Part shown: one piece after another, positions 1 through 5,499 of the stretch
How the letters are laid out: every line of letters starts with the position of its first letter
Numbering within the stretch: position 1 is the first letter of the stretch
Source of the DNA: JASFTV01 sp050050615
GTDB taxonomy: Bacteria; Desulfobacterota; DSM-4660; Desulfatiglandales; HGW-15
Assembly (NCBI GenBank): GCA_050050615.1
Contig: JASFTV010000229.1
Location: forward strand, 1-5,954
DNA length: 5,954 bases
Reading direction: 5' to 3'
The notes under the pieces: generated by a model
The model's input: the letters and a program-made list of their open reading frames with translations, nothing else
Databases searched by the model: none
What the model was told of the DNA's origin: nothing
Made by a program: the position numbers and the translations under genes

Positions 1-595
1 AATTGCCACTTTCTTGTGCACAATAGTGGCTACTTTCGCTGCCTATTCCTTTACCAGATTTACCTATAGATGGAGCGTAGAGCGTCTATCACTCCTGGTT
101 TATATTATACCCCCGGTGCTTCTCGTGATCCCCATCTTTATTCTATTTCAAAGATTTCATCTAAATAACTCCTATCTTGGATTGGCCTTATCACACTCAA
201 CATTTATGCTCCCATTCGCTACACTTCTGTTAGTGGCCTACTTCAGAGGCATACCCGTAGATTTAGATGAGGCAGCACTCATCGATGGGGCAAACAGGGT
301 AAAGGTCATCACAAACATCATATTGCCGCTTGCCTTACCAGGGATGGTTGCAACAGCAATAATTGTCTTTGCATTTTCCTGGAATGATTACTTATATGCG
401 TTTACACTGATATCCGTACCAGAGCTTCGGACCATACCACTTGGGATCGCCCAATTTAGCCAATCTCAATACATGGAATGGGGGATGTTAATGGCAGCGG
501 CCGTTGTAACCACTCTGCCTATGTTGCTTTTTTTCCTATTCATCCAGAGGAGATTGCTGGCAGGATTTATTTTTGCTCCCATTGTCGAGAAGTGA
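1..595 (+). CDS. Carbohydrate-type ABC importer permease (MalG/CUT1 family), 5' end cut by window edge
   Basis: Inner-membrane permease subunit of a binding-protein-dependent ABC importer; it would pair with a second permease, an ATPase and a solute-binding protein lying to the left. The reading frame is open from the first bases (Ile-Ala-Thr-Phe-Leu precede the TTG at 14), so the gene starts outside the window and no start can be chosen; about 197 residues are visible against roughly 270-300 for the family. Hydrophobic segments recur throughout. The EAA loop that docks the ATPase is clear at about 269-340 (DEAALIDGAN, then ILPLALPG), followed by FSWNDY, which is characteristic of MalG-type permeases. 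The C-terminus (LLAGFIFAPIVEK) lacks the usual T-x-GAVKG ending. CUT1 systems mostly carry sugars or polyols, but the family does not fix the substrate here. The next gene starts 178 nt downstream on the same strand, which suggests but does not prove one transport-catabolism unit. Confidence 0.9.
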   Translation, partial: IATFLCTIVATFAAYSFTRFTYRWSVERLSLLVYIIPPVLLVIPIFILFQRFHLNNSYLGLALSHSTFMLPFATLLLVAYFRGIPVDLDEAALIDGANRVKVITNIILPLALPGMVATAIIVFAFSWNDYLYAFTLISVPELRTIPLGIAQFSQSQYMEWGMLMAAAVVTTLPMLLFFLFIQRRLLAGFIFAPIVEK

Positions 596-773
596 GATTG
601 TGGTGCATGATCCCATTAAGAAAATGGATTTGAAGAGATGAAGGGGGGCTTTGGTCTCGGGCGGAGATCTTTTCATCCGGGTGCCCGTAAATGACTGAGT
701 CGAATGTGTCTAAGGAAACCCTCCCTGCAAGAAGGGGGAATGCTTTAAATGGTGAAAAGGAGGGCATGAGCCC

Positions 774-1544
774 ATGACTGAAAGGGCATCCGGCGGGCGA
801 TCTTTACCACTTGAGGTCAGGTTCGACCAGGGTCGCCATCCGCGTGCCCGTCTCGGCTTTGTCCTCATAGCCACGGAACAGACCATTGAGGAGGACTTGT
901 TTCACCTCTCTCCACCCGGAGTGGGTGTCCACTTCACCCGAGTTCCGATTCCAAACAAGATCACCGTTGAGACTTTGGCTGCAGTGGAAACGGAGTTGGC
1001 GAGGGCGGCAGCTCTTCTCCTTCCCGATGGCGATTTAGATGTAGTCTGCTACGCCTGCACCTCGGGGAGCATAGTGCTTGGCGAGCAGCGCGTATTGGCA
1101 GAGCTATCCCGGGGGGCCCCCAACGCCCGGCCCACGACACTGATCACCGGCGTCATCCGGGCGCTCCGTGCCCTGGAGGCTCGACGAATCGTTGTGGCTA
1201 CTCCGTATCTGGACGAAATCAATGTCCTTGAGCAACGCTATCTCCAAGAACGGGGTTTTGAGGTCCTGGACATTAGGGGGATGAACATCGTCAAGGACAC
1301 CGATATCGTTCGCATCACACCAGAGTTTATCATGGAGTATGCCAAGAGCCTCGACCGTCCCGACGCCGATGCTATCTTTGTAAGCTGCGGCGCCCTGCGG
1401 ACGCTGGATATCGTCAGTGAGCTCGAGCAGGAGGTGGGAAAACCGGTGGTGGCGAGCAATCAGGCGATGCTTTGGGATACCTTGCGTCTTGCCGGGATCG
1501 AGGATAAGATGAAGGGCTATGGCAGCCTTTTGCAGCTGCACTGA
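774..1544 (+). CDS. Asp/Glu racemase-superfamily protein (maleate isomerase / arylmalonate decarboxylase / EutA group)
   Basis: A cytoplasmic cofactor-independent enzyme of 256 residues, typical for the group. Family members use one or two cysteines for racemisation, cis-trans isomerisation or decarboxylation of small carboxylates. Both cysteine sites are present: Cys95 in YACTSGS and Cys205 in VSCGALRT. The ATPY segment (Tyr145) and the C-terminal VASNQAMLW stretch are also family hallmarks. Arylmalonate decarboxylase has only the second cysteine, so two cysteines favour a maleate-isomerase-like or racemase-like chemistry. EutA of ectoine catabolism belongs to the same family, and the next gene encodes an M24 protein as EutD is, so an EutA-like role is an alternative. 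The start is set by AAGGAGG at 757-763, ten bases before the ATG. The M24 gene follows after 137 nt. Family assignment is secure; the substrate is not known. Confidence 0.88.
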   Translation: MTERASGGRSLPLEVRFDQGRHPRARLGFVLIATEQTIEEDLFHLSPPGVGVHFTRVPIPNKITVETLAAVETELARAAALLLPDGDLDVVCYACTSGSIVLGEQRVLAELSRGAPNARPTTLITGVIRALRALEARRIVVATPYLDEINVLEQRYLQERGFEVLDIRGMNIVKDTDIVRITPEFIMEYAKSLDRPDADAIFVSCGALRTLDIVSELEQEVGKPVVASNQAMLWDTLRLAGIEDKMKGYGSLLQLH

Positions 1545-1681
1545 GCTTCTCCTCCTCGTTGAAGAGAGCGTCCCGCCAGAGTCCAGCATGCTGACGATGA
1601 AGGAACGACACGCTTACTGAGAGGACCGCATGCCTTCATACGAGGTGCAGCGTGATTTTCAAAAGGAGGGGAGTATAGCGT

Positions 1682-2833
1682 ATGGCTAACTTATTTCAGC
1701 AACATACCCTTGAATTTCAGAGACGACTTGAAGATGAGGGCGTTGATGTGGCGCTACTCAATGACCCGGACAATATCTACTATCTCTCGGCTTACTGGGG
1801 GTATATGGGCATGGAGTTAGGCCGGCCAACGCTCGTTGTGGTACCTAGATCGGGTGAATGTACCATTATCACCCCCAGCCTTGAAGCTGAGATGGCAAGG
1901 AATATGACCTGGATACAGCATATCATGGGATGGACGGACGGCGCCCATGGGGAGTGGGTCAAACACCTCCGCAACCTTTTCAAAGGGAAAAAAATGAGGG
2001 TTGGAATCGACCGCCTCAAAATGCATCCCGTAGTTCTCGAACGTTTGAAACACGAATTTTCTAACTTGGGGTTTGTGGACATTACTCACATCATTTCAGA
2101 TATGCGGATGGTCAAGAGTCCTGAGGAGATAGCGGTCATGCGTCAGGCTGGCCAGGTTGCTGTGGCCATGTGTGAAGCAGGGGTTAAAGCCATCGGGGAA
2201 GGGGTATCCGAGTACGAGATTGCCCTGGCGGTGATTGCCGGCGGTACCCGGAAGGCCGCAGAACTTCTCAACGAGGAGGATCCAGACTCTCTATTTTCTC
2301 CTATGATCCATAATCTCCAAGCCCTCCAGTCCGGCCGCGATCTCTCCATGGTCCATCGTCGGCCCACAGTACGCAAAATTCAGAGGGGGGATCCGGTATA
2401 CATGTGCTTTTGCGAGATGGTAAATTTTAGATACTTCAAGCTGGGCTTTGATCGGGAGTTTTTTGTCGGAACAGTAATGGACGAACACGCACGGATTTAT
2501 GAGGTGGGCTTGAAGGCTCAGACTGCCGCGCTTGATGCGATTCGCCCGGGAGTGCTGGCCGAAGAGGTCCACGCCGCTGCGTTGGGAGTATATCGGGAGG
2601 CTGGTCTAGGCATAAGTTACCGCACAGGACGGGGGATCGGGTACTCTTTGCTGGAAAAACCCGAGTTCAAGAATGGCGACAAGACCCCGCTGCAGGCTGG
2701 GATGGCCTTCGCAGTCGATGGGGCGATCACCATTCCTGGAGTATTCGGTGCTCGGGTGGGTGATTCTATTGTGGTCACGGAAAACGGTTTTGAATACTTA
2801 ACGCCATATCCCAAGGAATTGCGGGTCCTTTAA
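1682..2833 (+). CDS. Peptidase M24 (creatinase/prolidase-fold) family protein lacking canonical metal ligands
   Basis: A 383-residue protein with the two-domain layout of creatinase, Xaa-Pro peptidase and ectoine hydrolase: an N-terminal creatinase-like domain (about 1-140, with DPDNIYYLSAYWG) and a C-terminal pita-bread domain (about 145-383, opening with VKSPEEIAVMRQAG). By manual alignment the five M24 metal ligands are all changed: first Asp to Cys242 (in MCFCE), second Asp to Gly255, His to Arg317 (GRGIG), Glu of EPG to Asp346 (VDG), and last Glu to Gly360 (RVGD). A dinuclear metallopeptidase activity is therefore unlikely. Metal-free members of the fold include creatinase and ectoine hydrolase (EutD/DoeA), which cleave C-N bonds in small molecules, but creatinase keeps its active-site His and this protein does not. 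Start: AAGGAGG at 1663-1669, twelve bases before ATG. It follows a EutA-family gene on the same strand. I infer a small-molecule hydrolase; specificity is unknown. Confidence 0.85.
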   Translation: MANLFQQHTLEFQRRLEDEGVDVALLNDPDNIYYLSAYWGYMGMELGRPTLVVVPRSGECTIITPSLEAEMARNMTWIQHIMGWTDGAHGEWVKHLRNLFKGKKMRVGIDRLKMHPVVLERLKHEFSNLGFVDITHIISDMRMVKSPEEIAVMRQAGQVAVAMCEAGVKAIGEGVSEYEIALAVIAGGTRKAAELLNEEDPDSLFSPMIHNLQALQSGRDLSMVHRRPTVRKIQRGDPVYMCFCEMVNFRYFKLGFDREFFVGTVMDEHARIYEVGLKAQTAALDAIRPGVLAEEVHAAALGVYREAGLGISYRTGRGIGYSLLEKPEFKNGDKTPLQAGMAFAVDGAITIPGVFGARVGDSIVVTENGFEYLTPYPKELRVL

Positions 2834-2890
2834 TCTAGTCGCATCCCAGAAATAACCTTAATATGTCCTTTTAAGGATAGGAGGATTCGT

Positions 2891-2924
2891 GCTGTTGAGG
2901 GCCGCCGGCGGCCGCTCAAACAGC
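2891..2924. terminator. GC-rich imperfect hairpin after the M24 gene, possible terminator or transcript-end structure
   Basis: The arms GCTGTT-GAG and CTC-A-AACAGC flank a perfect 14-bp palindrome (GGCCGCCGGCGGCC), giving a long stem interrupted by one-base bulges. It starts 57 nt after the M24 stop codon. No run of T follows on either strand, so it is not a classical intrinsic terminator. It could block or pause polymerase, protect the 3' end of the upstream message, or be a dispersed palindromic repeat. Confidence 0.4.
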
Positions 2925-3046
2925 CAAATCGAGCATCTGGCATGTCGAAAATTATTAAAGGTATCTCTGGGACATGGCACTAGGTTTTGTTGCTGATCCC
3001 CTGATTTATATGGGAGGGGTGGTTCAGAATACATTTCATTCGGACT

Positions 3047-3065
3047 TCGAATCGCGGGGATTCGA
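3047..3065. promoter_or_regulatory. 7-bp inverted repeat, candidate operator upstream of glutamine synthetase
   Basis: TCGAATC and GATTCGA are perfect inverted arms separated by GCGGG. The centre lies about 33 nt upstream of the candidate -35 box at 3089 and about 107 nt before the synthetase start codon, a plausible place for a dimeric regulator to bind. No specific regulator can be named, and in RNA form it could simply be a short hairpin. Confidence 0.3.
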
Positions 3066-3088
3066 TAACCTGACACGGCCGTGAAGGA

Positions 3089-3117
3089 TTGACCGAAAAC
3101 AAGAAAGGTGTTCAAAT
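3089..3117 (+). promoter_or_regulatory. Candidate sigma70-type promoter for glutamine synthetase
   Basis: TTGACC at 3089-3094 matches five of six -35 consensus bases. After a 17-nt spacer, TCAAAT at 3112-3117 matches four of six -10 bases. Transcription would begin near 3124, leaving a leader of about 39 nt before the start codon that includes the AAAGGA ribosome site at 3145-3150. The -10 box is weak, so this is a candidate only. Confidence 0.35.
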
Positions 3118-3162
3118 GGTATGGATGGGCGGAATCCCCGATAGAAAGGATGGTAACCATTG

Positions 3163-4578
3163 ATGTTTGCTTCGTTGTCAGATGCAGAACAATTTATTAC
3201 GTCTGAGAACATCGAAATCCTGGATCTGAAATACATTGATTTTGGCGGTCGATGGCGCCATGTCACCCTCCCTGCCTCAACTCGGAGTCTTGCGCTCCTT
3301 GACAAGGGCGTGGGTTTTGATGGATCAAGCGTCGGGTACAAAAAGATTCATTCAGGGGACATGGCACTCATTCCGGACCTGTCTACTGCAGTCATTGACC
3401 CGTTTTGGAAGAGGAAGGCCCTCAGTTTCATTTGTGACATAGTGGAAGCGGATTCAAAACAAACTTTCGCTTTCGATCCAAGAAACTTGGCCAGGCGGGC
3501 TGAAGAATACCTGAGTCGGTTGGGATGGGTAGACAAAAGCTATTGGGGCCCGGAGCTGGAATTCAATGTTTTCGACAAAGTATCCTACAGCATCGGAGTG
3601 ACTCAATCCAGCTACGAAATCCGGTCAGGGGAGTTGAGCGGTGATTCTGAATATTCAAACAACGGCTTCCACATCCTTCCTATGCGGGGATACCATGCCA
3701 CACCACCCACGGATTCCTCATATGAAATGAGATCGGAGATAGCGGCATACTTGGAGGAAATGGGTATTGAAGTCAAATATCACCATCACGAAGTGGGTGG
3801 AGCAGGAGAATTGGAGATCGAGCTTCCCATGGCAGGCCTTTTGGAAAGCGGTGACCGAATCATGCTCATCAAATACGTCGCGAAAATGATCGGGCGTAAG
3901 TGGGGTAAGAGCGTTACCTTCATGCCCAAGCCCATCTACGGGGACGGAGGCAACGGCATGCATGTGCATCAGAACCTTTGGAAGGGCAACCGTAACCTTT
4001 TTTATGACCGCAATGGCTACAGCGGCTTAAGCGCTGTTGCTTTATCCTATATCACCGGACTTCTCGAACACGCCCCGGCCCTCCTCGCTTTTACCAACCC
4101 CAGCACAAACTCTTACCGTCGCCTGGTTCCCGGGTTTGAAGCCCCGACCAATCTCTTTTTCTCAGCGGGAAATCGAAGCTCTGCGATTCGAATTCCTACC
4201 TACGCGACCACAGAGGAGGAAAAACGAATCGAGTTTCGAACACCTGACGCCACCTGTAACATTTACTTCTGCTTGGCCGCCCAATTGCTCGCGGGGCTGG
4301 ATGGAATTGCAAAGAAAATGCAACCAGAGGACTATGGCCCCATAGATGAAGACATCCATACATGGTCTAAGGAAAAAATCAGAAGAATTAAGTCACTGCC
4401 TGCCAGTCTGGAGGAAGCCCTGGAAGGGCTGAAGCGTAATCACGAATTTCTACTTCGGGGAGAGATATTTTCGCAGGACTTGCTCCACTCTTGGATCGAA
4501 TACAAGATCAAAGAGGAGCTCAATCCTATCCGTGAAAGGCCGCATCCTTTTGAGTTTGCCCTTTATTATGATGCCTAG
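3163..4578 (+). CDS. glnA: Type I glutamine synthetase (glutamate-ammonia ligase), without the adenylylation tyrosine
   Basis: Expected reaction: ATP-dependent formation of glutamine from glutamate and ammonia in the cytoplasm, as a dodecamer in this family. The length of 471 residues is typical. From the N-terminus: beta-grasp segment with FDGSS (51-56, the Asp that contributes to the neighbouring subunit's site), ELEF metal ligands (Glu131, Glu133), HHHEV and GELE (Glu210, Glu218), GMHVH (His267), NPSTNSYRRLVPG, Glu326 in FEAP, NRSSAIRIP, and RIEFR (Glu357, Arg359). Catalytic residues thus look intact. Departures: GELE where GQxE is usual, GDGGNGMH where GDNGSGMH is usual, and His399 where the adenylylated Tyr normally sits. 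It may be a second, specialised copy; a gamma-glutamyl-amine synthetase is a less likely alternative given the well-kept GS motifs. I chose ATG 3163; TTG 3160 directly before it is nine bases from the AAAGGA site and also possible. Confidence 0.88.
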   Translation: MFASLSDAEQFITSENIEILDLKYIDFGGRWRHVTLPASTRSLALLDKGVGFDGSSVGYKKIHSGDMALIPDLSTAVIDPFWKRKALSFICDIVEADSKQTFAFDPRNLARRAEEYLSRLGWVDKSYWGPELEFNVFDKVSYSIGVTQSSYEIRSGELSGDSEYSNNGFHILPMRGYHATPPTDSSYEMRSEIAAYLEEMGIEVKYHHHEVGGAGELEIELPMAGLLESGDRIMLIKYVAKMIGRKWGKSVTFMPKPIYGDGGNGMHVHQNLWKGNRNLFYDRNGYSGLSAVALSYITGLLEHAPALLAFTNPSTNSYRRLVPGFEAPTNLFFSAGNRSSAIRIPTYATTEEEKRIEFRTPDATCNIYFCLAAQLLAGLDGIAKKMQPEDYGPIDEDIHTWSKEKIRRIKSLPASLEEALEGLKRNHEFLLRGEIFSQDLLHSWIEYKIKEELNPIRERPHPFEFALYYDA

Positions 4579-4599
4579 GGGATACCTGCAAATCCTAGG
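4574..4599. other. Bulged hairpin overlapping the glutamine synthetase stop codon
   Basis: CCTA and GGAT pair with ATCC and TAGG across an eight-base loop, with a GG bulge in the left arm. It spans the TAG stop codon and sits in the 87-nt gap between two convergent genes. No T-run follows, so a terminator role is doubtful. I see no better terminator for either gene in this gap. Confidence 0.25.
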
Positions 4600-4665
4600 A
4601 ATCAGTCCGTGAATTCATGAAACCCATAATATTGGATACGCCGTCGACGTTTTACCAGTCATCTC

Positions 4666-5130
4666 TCAGCCACTCTCTTGTACAGGCTCGCCAATAGCCG
4701 CTTGCTTTCCATTTGAGGCCAGAAAGATCCTGTTTTTGCAACTTTGACATTCGAAAAACCAAACCGGCAGTTCTTCCATAAATGCCGGCACCAGGACGCG
4801 CCTCAACAGCAAGAAAGCTCCAGCCATGACAAAGAGAATCCAGGTGGTTCTCTCACCCACCACCAATGTCAGAATTATTCCTATGGCCATCGCAATAACA
4901 AAAGAACAGGAAAGCCCCTGGATTTTTCTTCCCCAGGTGATCTTCTCACCTGTAGGGGTGATACCTTCTGGGTTGTCGACATCGCCGGAGGCGAATGAAC
5001 TTGCTTCCAGGGAACTTTTTTCTTTGCAGTGGGGGCACTGGCAAGAAATGGCGCCTCCTTCCACGGAACACCCGTTCCAAATCAAATTCTTCGGTACCTC
5101 CGTCTTGCTTTGTTCATCGCTTTTCTCCAT
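4666..5130 (-). CDS. Membrane protein of unknown function with CxxC pairs flanking a transmembrane hairpin (split zinc-ribbon-like)
   Basis: I do not recognise this 154-residue family. The hydrophilic N-terminus has Cys21, Cys30 and a CPHC pair (Cys32, Cys35). Two hydrophobic segments follow at about 72-91 and 97-117, separated by a short polar turn (VGERTT). A second pair, CQSC (Cys128, Cys131), lies just after the second segment. If both segments span the membrane, the two CxxC pairs face the same side and could form one four-cysteine metal site. No cleavable signal peptide is seen. The start is well supported: AAGGAGG (minus strand, 5144 to 5138) lies seven bases before the ATG. A strong promoter and a leader containing a terminator precede it, so expression may be conditional. 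It converges with the glutamine synthetase gene and need not be functionally linked to it. Confidence 0.72.
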   Translation of the reverse strand: MEKSDEQSKTEVPKNLIWNGCSVEGGAISCQCPHCKEKSSLEASSFASGDVDNPEGITPTGEKITWGRKIQGLSCSFVIAMAIGIILTLVVGERTTWILFVMAGAFLLLRRVLVPAFMEELPVWFFECQSCKNRIFLASNGKQAAIGEPVQESG

Positions 5131-5154
5131 GGTTGGCCCTCCTTTTCCATAGCT

Positions 5155-5253
5155 TCATTTGCGAAAAACAAAACCCCTTATCTCCGTTGCCCGGAGAGAA
5201 GGGGTTCCTCCTCTTTGTAACCTTATGGCTCCGCGTGCTGCTGAGAAAAACAT
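5155..5253 (-). CDS. Possible 32-codon leader ORF across the terminator hairpin
   Basis: ATG at 5253-5251 opens a 32-codon frame ending with TGA at 5157-5155, passing through the whole terminator stem. The predicted transcription start is about one base upstream, so translation would need to be leaderless, since no ribosome site can precede it. The product would be basic and has no recognisable motif. If it is translated, ribosomes would disrupt the terminator. An open frame of this length can easily occur by chance, so support is weak. Confidence 0.15.
   Translation of the reverse strand: MFFSAARGAIRLQRGGTPSLRATEIRGFVFRK
5164..5206 (-). terminator. Strong intrinsic terminator in the leader of the CxxC membrane protein gene
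   Basis: On the minus strand the arms AACCCCTT-C-TCTCC and GGAGA-T-AAGGGGTT form 13 base pairs with one C/T mismatch and the loop GGGCAAC. TTTTGTTTTT follows at once, giving the U-rich tail of a Rho-independent terminator; the opposite strand has no comparable tail. It lies downstream of the promoter at 5261-5290 and about 40 nt before the gene's start codon, so it is placed to stop transcription before the gene. It would also stop readthrough from the acyl-CoA ligase gene. Confidence 0.8.
5195..5214 (-). promoter_or_regulatory. Candidate antiterminator hairpin overlapping the terminator's 5' arm
   Basis: On the minus strand AGAGGAGG pairs with CCTTCTCT around an AACC loop: eight pairs including one G-U. 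The right-hand half is part of the terminator's 5' arm, so the two hairpins are mutually exclusive. This is the geometry expected of an attenuator, but the terminator is the longer stem and no known riboswitch aptamer is recognised upstream. Confidence 0.35.
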
Positions 5254-5260
5254 CGGCGCG

Positions 5261-5290
5261 ATTGTATTAAACTGTCCCCCTTGGTGTCAA
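5261..5290 (-). promoter_or_regulatory. Near-consensus sigma70-type promoter for the CxxC membrane protein gene
   Basis: On the minus strand TTGACA (5290 to 5285) matches all six -35 consensus bases and TACAAT (5266 to 5261) five of six -10 bases, with an 18-nt spacer. Transcription would start near 5254, giving a leader of about 124 nt. It lies 210 nt beyond the stop codon of the acyl-CoA ligase gene, so it gives the membrane protein gene its own promoter. Confidence 0.7.
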
Positions 5291-5499
5291 CCTAATAAGC
5301 TGGAAAAGCCCTTCATTCATGCTCATTCGCAACCCTTGCCATTCCTTGCTCCGGCCCCCCTATCAAAAAGCCTCAAACGTGGATTTGACCTCAATGACAC
5401 GGATCAGATCCCATTATTAGACCGAATGACTTCATCCCTGTCCAAAAACGGTTTCCTGGTTTCCATGGGTCATGGGGACCTCCCGCATCCCTGACCTCC
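5291..5499. other. Gene-free stretch downstream of the acyl-CoA ligase gene
   Basis: Together with the leader this makes a 369-nt gap without a solid gene. A tandem GGTTTCC-T-GGTTTCC lies at 5450-5464. A stem at 5458-5480 (GGTTTCCATG with CATGGGGACC) forms fully only in plus-strand RNA, using two G-U pairs. A weak minus-strand hairpin, TCAAA (5388-5384) with TTTGA (5377-5373), is followed by GGCTTTTTGA and might be a poor terminator for the ligase gene. Otherwise nothing was seen. Confidence 0.4.

Larger units (their letters stand above)
2834..3162 (+). other. Intergenic region of 329 nt between the M24 and glutamine synthetase genes
   Basis: No convincing protein gene. It holds a small TCCTT-TT-AAGGA hairpin at 2866-2877, a long GC-rich hairpin at 2891-2924, a 7-bp inverted repeat at 3047-3065 and a candidate promoter at 3089-3117, each listed separately. 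A 36-codon open frame runs from ATG 2974 to TGA 3084, but it has only a distant AAAGG as ribosome site and no recognisable sequence, so I do not call it a gene. The layout suggests that the glutamine synthetase has its own transcription start rather than depending only on the upstream genes. Confidence 0.6.

Noticed and set aside
1104..1589. Minus-strand open frames opposite the racemase-family and M24 genes.
   Set aside because: They lie opposite well-supported genes, lack ribosome sites and have no recognisable domains; they are shadows of the coding strand.
774..2833. Naming the pair eutA and eutD outright.
   Set aside because: Only the families match; the M24 protein's active-site segments differ from what I recall of ectoine hydrolase, and the other ectoine genes are not seen.
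2975..2994. Possible sigma54 promoter: a perfect TGGCAC -24 element before the glutamine synthetase gene.
   Set aside because: The -12 element is out of register: the bases at the required spacing read TTTG rather than TTGC, and the nearby TTGC is four bases too far. Sigma54 spacing is strict.
3040..3075. TTCGAAT and GATTCGA resemble the T-loop of a tRNA.
   Set aside because: No acceptor, D or anticodon arms can be folded around it on either strand; it is better described as a simple inverted repeat.
5207..5250. Leader segment faintly recalls intergenic repeats rich in CTCTGTG/CTCCGTG words seen in many environmental bacterial genomes.
   Set aside because: The resemblance is loose, there is no second copy in the window, and no search could be run.
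4744..5494. Plus-strand open frames across the right-hand third.
   Set aside because: They run antisense to the CxxC protein gene or through its leader and the gap, overlap each other, and show compositions typical of non-coding translation.
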